This document shows positions 35,245 to 43,163 of a stretch of DNA of 64,000 nt, in pieces. The position numbers and the translations under genes were made by a program. Position 1 is the first letter of the stretch. Each line of letters starts with the position of its first letter. Below the pieces are notes generated by a model. It worked only from the letters and a program-made list of their open reading frames with translations. It was not told where the DNA came from and did no database searches. Source of the stretch: Hyphomicrobium sp. MC1 (lineage in GTDB: Bacteria > Pseudomonadota > Alphaproteobacteria > Rhizobiales > Hyphomicrobiaceae); the NCBI RefSeq assembly GCF_000253295.1, contig NC_015717.1:3720001-3784000 (forward strand). Reading direction: 5' to 3'.

Positions 35245-36138
35245 ATGGGTCGGGATGAGCTGGGGGAGCTGCGAGCGTTCATCGCCGTAGCCACCGAGCG
35301 CAGCTTCACAAAGGCGGCAGCCAAATCTGGGGTATCCCCTTCCGCGCTTAGTCACACGATCCGCGGATTGGAAGAACGCCTTGGCCTTCGCCTTCTGGCA
35401 AGGACGACGCGCAGCGTTTCGACGACAGAGGCTGGGGAGCGGCTCTTTCAGTCGATCTCCCCGCATCTCGAACAGATCCGGGCAGAAGTCGACGCGCTCA
35501 GCGACCTGCACGACAAGCCATCCGGCACTGTTCGCATCAGTTCGGGCGACCATGCCGTTCAGTCAATCTTGCGGCCAAAGCTGGCAAAGTTCCTGATTGA
35601 TTTTCCGGATGTGAATGTCGAGGTTTCAATCAACAACGGCTTCATCGACATTGTCGGAGAGCACTTCGACGCTGGTGTCCGACTCGGCGAATCCATAAGC
35701 AAGGATATGATCGCAGTACGGATCGGGCCGGACTGGCGCTTCGCCGTTGTTGGTTCGCCAGATTATTTTTCTCGACGTTCGCCCCCCGAACATCCGCGGG
35801 AGTTGACCAACCACCGATGCATTAATCTGCGCATGGCCGCGGCCGGTGGCCTCTACGCTTGGGAATTCGAAAAAGATGGTCGAGAGCTTGAAGTCAGAGT
35901 TGGAGGTCAGCTGACATGTGACAGCATCATTCCCGTGCTACACTCGGCCGTAGACGGGCTCGGGCTCGCCTACGTTCCCGAAGAACTAGCACGTCCATAC
36001 ATTGCGACTGGACAATTGCGTGCGACGCTCACTGATTGGTGTCCGCCCATCGAGGGCTATCATCTCTACTACCCCAACCGCCGCCTAGCATCGCCGGCCT
36101 TTGCAAGGTTCGTCGAGGCGTTGAGGCATCGCGCCTAG
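35245..36138 (+). CDS. LysR-family transcriptional regulator
   Basis: This 297-residue regulator has the LysR N-terminal helix-turn-helix (LGELRAFIAVATERSFTKAA, then SALSHTIRGLEERLGLRLLAR) and a substrate-binding domain (about 90-297) with GTVRISSGDHAVQS and VRLGESISKDMIAVRIG. It resembles the group that often lies divergent from SDR/cupin/tautomerase genes and presumably controls the operon at 33.6-35.1 kb. The effector is unknown. Confidence 0.93.
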   Translation: MGRDELGELRAFIAVATERSFTKAAAKSGVSPSALSHTIRGLEERLGLRLLARTTRSVSTTEAGERLFQSISPHLEQIRAEVDALSDLHDKPSGTVRISSGDHAVQSILRPKLAKFLIDFPDVNVEVSINNGFIDIVGEHFDAGVRLGESISKDMIAVRIGPDWRFAVVGSPDYFSRRSPPEHPRELTNHRCINLRMAAAGGLYAWEFEKDGRELEVRVGGQLTCDSIIPVLHSAVDGLGLAYVPEELARPYIATGQLRATLTDWCPPIEGYHLYYPNRRLASPAFARFVEALRHRA

Positions 36139-36492
36139 CATGCGAGGCGTATCAGGTCAGAAACAGGACAGACCTGCAAGAATGGCAAGATCACTCCTTC
36201 TGGCTCTGAACTCATACGTAACGAGGGAATGGCTGCTACTGGCCCGAAGCGGACCTTAATTACCGGTCGAGCCTACGTCCGTTGATGACTGAGCCCCGGC
36301 GCGTGATGACAAACCGTTAGAAAATAGAAAGCAGTTGACCTTGCAGACCCCACGCCTCGAAACCGTTCGCTGCACCGAATGAATCTCTTGTTGAGCCTCT
36401 ACGAACATCCACTTCCGAGTAGCTCACTTGCGCTGGCGGCTTTAGGGCAGGCGGTAAAAACGAGAGCCGCGGGGTATTTGCGTAACAATCCG
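36139..36492. other. 354-base intergenic region, nothing recognised
   Basis: No open frame with protein character, RNA gene or repeat was seen between the LysR gene and the end of the convergent ABC-transporter operon. No strong stem-loop with a T run was found, although a terminator would be expected on both sides. Confidence 0.4.
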
Positions 36493-37551
36493 CTATCCAC
36501 GTAATCTGTTGCCATCTTCGCGGAATGCGAGAATTTTTTCTGGAATCGGGTCGAGGGAAACCCAGTCGTCAAAACCGATCTCTTCCTTCCTCGAGCTTCT
36601 AACGGAGAGACCGCTCTCGCCGGTATCGATTTCGACGATCGTCTCAGGTCCGAGATGTTCTACTGCCGCGACACGGCCGACACCGACGCCTCCTTCGGAT
36701 GACCGTTCCATACGCAAATGCTCGGGCCGAATTCCTATAAATTTCGCCTCCGGCGACGTCGCAGGATGCCCGTCCGGCAGCGAAATTGCGCGATCGCCAA
36801 TCTCGAAGCCACTTGGACTTCGAGCGATAACGTTGATCGACGGCGTTCCGATAAAGCCCGCCACAAAAAGATTGGACGGATCGTCGTAGATTTCGAGCGG
36901 TTTGCCAATCTGCTGGACGACGCCGTCGCTCATAACAACGATGCGATCTCCCATCGTCATCGCCTCGATTTGATCGTGCGTCACGTAGATCATCGTCGCG
37001 CCAAGGCGATGATGAAGACGGACCAACTCGCTGCGCATCGCGTTGCGCAGTTTGGCATCAAGGTTCGACAGCGGCTCATCGAACAGAAACACTTCCGGCT
37101 CGCGCACGATGGCGCGGCCCAGCGCTACGCGCTGGCGCTGGCCGCCGGAAAGCGTCTTTGGCTTATCATTGAGCATAGTGGACAAACCTAATACGTCAGC
37201 CGCGGCGTTCACCCGTTCGGCGATCTCCGATCGCGGCACCTTCGCAAGCTTGAGCGCGAATTCCATATTCTCGCGCACCGTTTTATGCGGATAAAGCGCG
37301 TAGGACTGAAACACCATCGCAATGTTGCGCAGGCGGGGCGCAAGATCCGTCACATCGCGATCGCCGATCTTTATGGTTCCGCCAGTTGCTTCCTCAAGAC
37401 CTGCCAGCATTCGTAAAGTGGTTGTCTTACCGCAACCGGACGGTCCGACAAGGACGAGAAATTCGCCGTCCGCAATATCGATCGATACGTCTTTGACGAT
37501 AACGCGATCACCGAAACGCTTCGAGAGGTTCTCAAGCTGCACGCCACTCAC
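36493..37551 (-). CDS. ABC transporter ATPase (sugar/polyol type, MalK/UgpC class)
   Basis: This 352-residue cytosolic ATPase powers the importer encoded upstream. Walker A GPSGCGKTT, Q-loop MVFQSYALYPH, signature LSGGQRQR, Walker B VFLFDEPLSNLD and the H-loop YVTHD are all present. The C-terminal OB-fold TOBE domain (about 240-352) marks the CUT1/MalK group. It is the last gene of a nine-gene operon and overlaps the preceding small membrane protein gene by four bases. Confidence 0.94.
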   Translation of the reverse strand: MSGVQLENLSKRFGDRVIVKDVSIDIADGEFLVLVGPSGCGKTTTLRMLAGLEEATGGTIKIGDRDVTDLAPRLRNIAMVFQSYALYPHKTVRENMEFALKLAKVPRSEIAERVNAAADVLGLSTMLNDKPKTLSGGQRQRVALGRAIVREPEVFLFDEPLSNLDAKLRNAMRSELVRLHHRLGATMIYVTHDQIEAMTMGDRIVVMSDGVVQQIGKPLEIYDDPSNLFVAGFIGTPSINVIARSPSGFEIGDRAISLPDGHPATSPEAKFIGIRPEHLRMERSSEGGVGVGRVAAVEHLGPETIVEIDTGESGLSVRSSRKEEIGFDDWVSLDPIPEKILAFREDGNRLRG

Positions 37552-37709
37552 GCGAATGCTCCGAGATGAATAAATTCAAGGGTGATGAAGACAACAACAC
37601 CCCAAAATGCGGCCTCGCCCGGCTCCAGACGTTTCGTTCGATAATTCCATGCGGAAATGCCAAGCTGTAAAGGCAGAGCGCAGGCAAGCGTCACCAGATG
37701 GCCCATCAT
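37548..37709 (-). CDS. Very small membrane protein in the ABC operon (53 residues)
   Basis: From the ATG at 37709 the product is 53 residues with a hydrophobic N-terminal segment (MMGHLVTLACALPLQLGI), a short basic-acidic loop (NYRTKRLEPGE) and a second hydrophobic segment. Both ends overlap neighbours by four bases, so it is translated in a coupled row. It is an unrecognised family, plausibly a small auxiliary membrane subunit like those in glycerol-type ABC importers. Confidence 0.6.
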   Translation of the reverse strand: MMGHLVTLACALPLQLGISAWNYRTKRLEPGEAAFWGVVVFITLEFIHLGAFA

Positions 37710-37978
37710 CGCAAGCCTCCGACACCGCGAAGTGTAGCTTGAATGGCCCATGCGCAAATCGGCAAACATAGAACATCGACGGCCGATATGATCAGTGGCG
37801 GCGCCTTGAGCGCAACCATCGCCCAACTGCCCAGCACCAAAAGCAGGGAATAGAGGAACGCGAAGCACCCCTCCGCATAGCGCCCTGCAACAAAGTCTCT
37901 GAAGCTTTTGCGAAGAAACCGTTCCGTTCGCACCGGTGAGGGCACGACATCCCCACCGGTACGTGCGCCCCCCATCAT
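37706..37978 (-). CDS. Small membrane protein in the ABC operon (90 residues)
   Basis: The ATGATG at 37978 overlaps the stop of the solute-binding protein gene. The 90-residue product has a basic, soluble N-terminal 35 residues (RTERFLRKSFRDFVAGRY) and two membrane helices (about 42-60 and 63-82). No Pfam-type family was recognised; in position it resembles the DUF2160 membrane subunits of glycerol (GlpSTPQV-like) importers. It may assist assembly of the permease. Confidence 0.6.
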   Translation of the reverse strand: MMGGARTGGDVVPSPVRTERFLRKSFRDFVAGRYAEGCFAFLYSLLLVLGSWAMVALKAPPLIISAVDVLCLPICAWAIQATLRGVGGLR

Positions 37979-39357
37979 TTCTTCATGACCTCTTTGGCTT
38001 TCTCGGCAATTGCATTGAGTGCAACGTCGGGTTTTTCCTGATCCGCTCCGGCGGCACTGAGATGCTCCATGATAACCTGCTGCATCTCGATCCACTCCGG
38101 AAGCGCCGGACGCGGGTAGAGATAGTTTTTGGCGATCATCTCGCGGAAGAGCTGCACTGGGCCGCTGTCATCCCACTTGCTCTGAGCAAGAACGTCTTTG
38201 CGGAAAGTTGCGCAGCCAAACGCTTCGCAACGCTCTTGCACGTCTTTACTCGCCAGCCACTGCGCGAGCAGGAACGCCGCTTCCTTGTTTTGCGACTGCT
38301 TGGGGATCACGAAAGCATGCCCCTCAGAAACAGTCTTATGATTGCCGGGATGCAGAAAATATCCGACCTTACCCGCGACCTTGGGGCATTCCTTCGGCAT
38401 CTCGAAAAAAGCGGTCGAGTCCGCCCAAGACGGAACGGAGAAAAGATTGCCCGCGCAAAAGTCGGCGTATTCCTCGTCCCAGGTGTATTCGCGATAGGAT
38501 GGCGGCGAATAGGCCCGCCACGACAGCATGGTGTCGAGCGCCTTCTTTGCGACTGGCGAAGAAAACCCTTCTTTGCCATCGGCCGAAATCATCTCGCCGC
38601 CCATAGACAGGAGCATGCGCTCGTAGTCGAAGATGACGGTTAGATGGCGCTTGAACGCAGCCGCAGTTCCATAAACCGGATGGTCGAGCGTCTGTCCCGC
38701 GAGCTTTTCGCCGGCTTTGCGCCCGAAGAACGAGGCAGCATCAGTCCATTTCTGCCAATCGTCGACATTGACGATCTTGTCGCCGTTGAAGGGCGTGTCA
38801 TAGCCGAACTTCGCCTTGAAGGCGGCCTGCTCTCCAGGATCCGCAGCGATATCCTTGCGGTAGATGCCGAACGGCGGCAAGAAACTGTAGGGCATAGCGA
38901 TGAGCTCGCCCTTGTATTTCATCTGCGTGACGAGCGCCGGAACGATATCTTCGATCTTGAAAGACGGATCTCTGAGCTTGGCATCATCGAGAAACGGCTG
39001 GACGGGTGTCGCAAACTTTTGCCCGCCCCACACACCTGTCGAGAACGGATTGATCTGCACGAGGTCGTAAATCTGCGTGCCCGTCAACGCATCCGTCAAA
39101 ATCTGCTGCTGGATTTGTCCGATGTCTCCAGCTTCGACGTGGACGTTTATGCCCGTCGCCTTCTGAAACTCGGGAATAAGTTTTTGATAGGCGATGCATG
39201 GCGCGTAGGCCTCGCAGGCCATGTTCACGGTAGCACCCGAATAGGGCTTGGCCGCCTCCGTAAGATCCCACGCTTCCGCCGAAGTGGATGCGAGGTTCGT
39301 GAAGAACGATAGCGCGAGTGGTATGACGGCACATATGGATCTGCGGAACGAAAGCAT
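37975..39357 (-). CDS. Extracellular solute-binding protein of a CUT1-type ABC importer
   Basis: The roughly 460-residue periplasmic binding protein has a signal peptide (MLSFRRSICAVIPLALSFF..., cut near ASTSAEA). The mature part has the family 1 solute-binding pattern (IPEFQKATGINVHVEAGDIGQ, IYDLVQINPFSTG, LIAMPYSFLPPFGIYRKD). The ATG at 39357 was chosen because AGGTG lies upstream and the longer frame reaches back into the previous gene. Pairs of Cys (CEAYAPC, CEAFGC) are unusual and may form disulfides. The ligand is unknown; operon context suggests an N-methylated or polyol-like compound. Confidence 0.9.
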   Translation of the reverse strand: MLSFRRSICAVIPLALSFFTNLASTSAEAWDLTEAAKPYSGATVNMACEAYAPCIAYQKLIPEFQKATGINVHVEAGDIGQIQQQILTDALTGTQIYDLVQINPFSTGVWGGQKFATPVQPFLDDAKLRDPSFKIEDIVPALVTQMKYKGELIAMPYSFLPPFGIYRKDIAADPGEQAAFKAKFGYDTPFNGDKIVNVDDWQKWTDAASFFGRKAGEKLAGQTLDHPVYGTAAAFKRHLTVIFDYERMLLSMGGEMISADGKEGFSSPVAKKALDTMLSWRAYSPPSYREYTWDEEYADFCAGNLFSVPSWADSTAFFEMPKECPKVAGKVGYFLHPGNHKTVSEGHAFVIPKQSQNKEAAFLLAQWLASKDVQERCEAFGCATFRKDVLAQSKWDDSGPVQLFREMIAKNYLYPRPALPEWIEMQQVIMEHLSAAGADQEKPDVALNAIAEKAKEVMKK

Positions 39358-39461
39358 GACGGCACCTGGATCTTGTTGACTGATGACGTGCGCCGGGCTT
39401 CCCTGCCCGATCCTCGTTATTGTGCCTCCCAAACAGATGTCGGCCGCTTGCTGCGACTCTC

Positions 39462-40412
39462 TCACGGGCCTCCGAATTCCTGACGATGCTCCGCCAGGAC
39501 CCTGAGGAAACGACGGTGATTGACGGCCCCATAGCCGACGTAATCGGCGGCTTCACCGGGAAAGAGATTTCCCATTGCAGCCGCGACTTTCTCTCCTGGA
39601 ACAACGGAAACGAGTTCTTGCAACGGTGCCCAGAGATATTCGCGCAGCGTTGCGATAACGGCGAAAATCGAAAGCTGACGAACCGCGATCCGATCGGCTG
39701 GAACACCGTAGGCTTGCAGCGCATGAGGCCAAAGCTCACGCGGAATTTCGCTGTTGACCAGAAAGCCCGCTACATCATTGAAGGGATGGCCCACGCCGCC
39801 GTGATCCCAATCGACGAGCTTGAGACCGCCGCGACCGTCGCGAATGAAGTTTTGCGGTAGTGGATCGTTCTGCGTAAAAGCCGGCGCAAACGGAAGGACT
39901 TCATCTTCCAAGGCGTCGGCAAGTTTCTCGTATTCTGAAAGGTCCGGCGTAACCCGGCTTTCGAGCGCACGAAGCTGCCGGCAGTAGCCCCTGACGGTTT
40001 CAAAATAGGAAACGTAACGCGTTGGACCAATGAGCCTCGACGTGCCGCGATGGAGCGTTCGCAGCAACGAGAGGACTTGCTCGACCTGCACCCAGTTCTT
40101 GAGATCATCGAGCGACAGCGAACCACCTGGAACATACTCCATCACGGCAAGCGAAGGCTCGATGTGGCGCAGCTTGGGATTGACGCCAATGTCCGCCGCC
40201 GCACAGATCGCAGTACGGATGAACCGATCGTACATGTCATGCGGCACAATATCGAAGCCTACGCGAGCAACCGAGCGCGTCGAGCTATCGTCGATAAGCC
40301 AGGAAAGATTAGTGAGACCGCCAAGCAATGGCGTCGCGCGTGGCTCGCGCCACAGCGGAAGTTCGAGGATGTAGGCCTTGATCTGGTCCTGGGACCAGCC
40401 GGGATCGATCAT
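39462..40412 (-). CDS. APH/choline-kinase-like phosphotransferase
   Basis: This 316-residue protein kinase-like enzyme has Brenner's motif in variant form, FTQNDPLPQNF (usual HNDxxxxN, here Gln-Asn-Asp), and the metal-binding DWDHGGVGHP. The N-terminal lobe has GGLTNLSWL. Family members phosphorylate aminoglycosides, choline, ethanolamine or sugars. Inside a transporter-dehydrogenase operon it more likely phosphorylates a small alcohol or amino alcohol brought in by the importer. The Gln in place of His before the catalytic Asn-Asp is worth noting. Confidence 0.85.
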   Translation of the reverse strand: MIDPGWSQDQIKAYILELPLWREPRATPLLGGLTNLSWLIDDSSTRSVARVGFDIVPHDMYDRFIRTAICAAADIGVNPKLRHIEPSLAVMEYVPGGSLSLDDLKNWVQVEQVLSLLRTLHRGTSRLIGPTRYVSYFETVRGYCRQLRALESRVTPDLSEYEKLADALEDEVLPFAPAFTQNDPLPQNFIRDGRGGLKLVDWDHGGVGHPFNDVAGFLVNSEIPRELWPHALQAYGVPADRIAVRQLSIFAVIATLREYLWAPLQELVSVVPGEKVAAAMGNLFPGEAADYVGYGAVNHRRFLRVLAEHRQEFGGP

Positions 40413-40471
40413 GCCGATTACCCTGCCTCATTTCTGTGCCTGCTAAAGAATACGCCAACATTCAAATTAGT

Positions 40472-40509
40472 CCAACAATTTTTGTGGCAAATTCCACAAA
40501 AGAAGTTGG
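40472..40509. promoter_or_regulatory. Dyad upstream of the kinase gene, likely DeoR-type operator
   Basis: Nested arms CCAAC/GTTGG and TTTTGTGG-N6-CCACAAAA form a 38-base dyad between the DeoR gene and the kinase gene. The inner half-site TTCCACA recurs in a dyad at 45630-45652 before the dehydrogenase gene. A T6 run follows it on the plus strand only, so it is not a terminator for this minus-strand operon. Confidence 0.55.
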
Positions 40510-40584
40510 ATTTTTTGCTGGCATTGGGCGCAGTTCACCCATCGCGGAATAGACCACACTCCACCCGGCAGAGATATTTCAGAT

Positions 40585-41421
40585 TCAGTTGGAAACGGCT
40601 GCAGCAAGACCGGCTTCGTCGTCGCCCGCGACGAGCGCGATCCGCAATTCAACACCAGCCCGACGAATTGCGTTGTGTAAGTCGCCCTCGGGCTGACGAT
40701 CGGTGACGATGACATCGATGTCATCGAGCGGGCAAACAAGATCGAGGCGGCGCATACCGAACTTGGTGTGATCGGTCAGCAGAACAACACGTTCCGATCG
40801 CTCCATCATCGCGCGAAGATTCCAGGTAATCCCGGGGATCGATTCAAAAGCACCTTCTTCCGTCAGGCCGCTCGCACCTATGAAAACGGTGTTCGCGCGG
40901 AATCGTGAAACGAAATTCGTCGTTTCCTGCCCGACGACGGTTGCTTCGCCGGGGTAATATTCCCCCGGCATAAGCAGAACGCGCGTTGCTGGATTGCTGC
41001 TGAGCGTTGTCGCGACATTCACGCTTGGCGTCAGCACAGTGACATCGATGGCGCTTGTCGCAAGGCGCTGCGCAAATCCGAACGCCGTAACGCCTGAACT
41101 GATCATCAACACTTCACCAGGCGAAACCAGGTTCATCGCCTCGCGCGCAATCGCAGCGCGCTCGGCTTTATTCATTTCCAGGCGCTGCTTTAATGTCGGA
41201 TCGGTTCCAAGCGGCACGACGGAAGCTCCGCCGTGCGTCCGGTTGATGAGACCCTGGCTGCTGAGCTTATCGAGATCGCGACGGATCGTTTCGCTGCTGA
41301 CGCCAAACTCGTCCGCAAGCTCATTTAGGCGAATCGTCGAATTCGCCCTGAGCGTCAGAAGGATGCGCTGAAGCCGGTCGGCGCCGCGCAATTTCCGGGA
41401 CTTTTCCGAGTCTTGAACCAT
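40585..41421 (-). CDS. DeoR-family transcriptional repressor
   Basis: This 278-residue regulator has an N-terminal DeoR helix-turn-helix (LQRILLTLRANSTIRLNELADEFGVSSETIRRDLDKL) and a C-terminal phosphosugar-sensing domain (about 80-260) with GASGLTEEGAFES and VVLLTDHTKFGMR. It starts one base after the stop of the second permease. It probably represses the surrounding operon and is relieved by a phosphorylated intermediate, which would fit the kinase in the same operon. Confidence 0.92.
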   Translation of the reverse strand: MVQDSEKSRKLRGADRLQRILLTLRANSTIRLNELADEFGVSSETIRRDLDKLSSQGLINRTHGGASVVPLGTDPTLKQRLEMNKAERAAIAREAMNLVSPGEVLMISSGVTAFGFAQRLATSAIDVTVLTPSVNVATTLSSNPATRVLLMPGEYYPGEATVVGQETTNFVSRFRANTVFIGASGLTEEGAFESIPGITWNLRAMMERSERVVLLTDHTKFGMRRLDLVCPLDDIDVIVTDRQPEGDLHNAIRRAGVELRIALVAGDDEAGLAAAVSN

Positions 41422-41422
41422 G

Positions 41423-42256
41423 CTAGCCTTTCACCGCACCGAACGTCAGCCCTCGAACGAGGTGCTTCTGAACGAAGAACGTGAAGATAATAACAGGAAT
41501 CGACTGCAACGTTGATGCCGCTGCCACTTCTCCCCACAGCGTACTCGTCTGTGAAACCAGCGTCGGGATCATGACCGTAATGGTTCGCTCTCCGCCGGAT
41601 GTCAGGATCAGGGAAAAGAGCAGCTCATTCCATGAAAACAGCAGGACGAAAATCGTCACGGTGATAAGCCCCGGCCACGCCATCGGCAAACTGACGCGAA
41701 AGAAGACGCCGAATGGACCACAACCATCGATTTCCGCCGCTTCTTCGACTTCGCGCGGAACTTCATCGAAGAATGCGCGCATCATCCACACGACCAGCAC
41801 AAGATTGAAGCTCGCGTGGGCAATGATGATTGCGATGCCCGCACGCAGAAGGCCGAGCTGGAAAAACAACAGATAGAGCGGCAACGCATAAGCGACGGGC
41901 GGACCAAGGCGCGTCGAGAGGATCCAGAAGAACAGATGGCTCTTAGCCGGAATTCGGAAACGCGAAAATGCGTATGCCGAAAGCGTCCCGATGAATACGG
42001 CAAGTACCGTGCTCGTCACGCCGATGATCAAAGAGTTGAGAAGGTAGCCGTCGAAGTGCTTGCGAAACAGCACAGTTTCATAATTGCCAAGCGTCGGTGA
42101 AAATAGGAATGCGGGAGGCGAAACGAATATCGCCGCCCTCGGCTTAAAGCTCGACAGGAACATCCATGCATAGGGCACGAGCGCCGCGACGAGCAGAATC
42201 GTCAATGGAATACCCCACGTCACCAAGCCATGGAGATTTCCACGCCGCTTGCGCAT
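41423..42256 (-). CDS. ABC transporter permease, second subunit (CUT1 type)
   Basis: This roughly 277-residue inner-membrane protein has six predicted helices and the EAA loop EEAAEIDGCGPFGVFFRVSLP (about residues 180-200), which contacts the ATPase. The ATG at 42256 overlaps the stop of the first permease (TGATG); the longer frame lies inside that gene. It is the MalG-like partner. Confidence 0.92.
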   Translation of the reverse strand: MRKRRGNLHGLVTWGIPLTILLVAALVPYAWMFLSSFKPRAAIFVSPPAFLFSPTLGNYETVLFRKHFDGYLLNSLIIGVTSTVLAVFIGTLSAYAFSRFRIPAKSHLFFWILSTRLGPPVAYALPLYLLFFQLGLLRAGIAIIIAHASFNLVLVVWMMRAFFDEVPREVEEAAEIDGCGPFGVFFRVSLPMAWPGLITVTIFVLLFSWNELLFSLILTSGGERTITVMIPTLVSQTSTLWGEVAAASTLQSIPVIIFTFFVQKHLVRGLTFGAVKG

Positions 42257-43158
42257 CAGCGAGCCTCGCTTTTCGAAACGGCAGAATAAAAAAGCGCCGC
42301 CGCGACAATCGAGAGAAAGGCAAGCACCTGACAAACGGCGGCGCCGTATCCGAGCTGCCACGTGCCGAATATCGTCTTCTGTGCAAACAATGTCAGGGAT
42401 TCCGTCGCGTTCGCACCCGGGCCACCCCCCGTCAATACGTAAATGGTATCGAACACTTTTGACGCGTCGATCGTGCGAAACAGCACTGCGATGATGATGA
42501 GCGGTCTCAGCATCGGAAGCTGAACGTGAAAGAAGATCTGCGTGCGCGTCGCACCGTCGAGCTCGGCCGCCTCTTGAGGTTCATGCGGTAACGCATTCAA
42601 GCCAGAGAGCAGGATCAGCATCATGAACGGAGTCCATTCCCAGATATCGATCAACATAATCGCGGCGAACGCCGATATTTCTCCGGAAAAGACAGAAGCG
42701 TCCGTGAAGAATCCAAACTTGTTCAGCACATATGTTAGGAGGCCGAAACTCGGCATCAGCATAAAGCGCCAAGTCATGGCAACTACGACCGGCGCAATCA
42801 TCGTGGGAATCATCAGCAATGTCAGGACGAGCCGCCGCCCTTTGAATTCACGTGCGAGGAACAACGCAATCGCCATTCCAAGAGCCAGCTCGACAGGAAC
42901 CACGATGACGACGAAGACGAGCGTCCGGACGACGGCGCTCCAGAATTGCGGGTCCTCGCCGAGCAGACGGCGATAATTGGAAAGCCCGACGAAAATGTCG
43001 TGGCTCCCGAAACTGGTCAATCGCCAGTCCGTCAGACTGTCCGAGATCGCCATCACACTCGGCACAAGCGAGGTAATGGTGAGAAACAAAACGACGGGCA
43101 CCATGCAAAAGAGAATGAAGACCGATCGGTCGTTCCACATCCGTCTTTTGACGGTCAT
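42256..43158 (-). CDS. ABC transporter permease, first subunit (CUT1 type)
   Basis: This roughly 300-residue inner-membrane protein has six predicted helices and the EAA loop EAAELDGATRTQIFFHVQLP (about 205-225). It is the MalF-like partner of the neighbouring permease. The ATG at 43158 has GGGGAG eight bases upstream, inside the end of the dehydrogenase gene; a GTG at 43167 is an alternative. Confidence 0.92.
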   Translation of the reverse strand: MTVKRRMWNDRSVFILFCMVPVVLFLTITSLVPSVMAISDSLTDWRLTSFGSHDIFVGLSNYRRLLGEDPQFWSAVVRTLVFVVIVVPVELALGMAIALFLAREFKGRRLVLTLLMIPTMIAPVVVAMTWRFMLMPSFGLLTYVLNKFGFFTDASVFSGEISAFAAIMLIDIWEWTPFMMLILLSGLNALPHEPQEAAELDGATRTQIFFHVQLPMLRPLIIIAVLFRTIDASKVFDTIYVLTGGGPGANATESLTLFAQKTIFGTWQLGYGAAVCQVLAFLSIVAAALFYSAVSKSEAR

Positions 43159-43163
43159 TGAGA

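Noticed and set aside
40472..40516. Possible rho-independent terminator (dyad followed by T6)
   Set aside because: The T run follows only on the plus strand, while the operon is on the minus strand. The shared half-site with 45630-45652 favours an operator.
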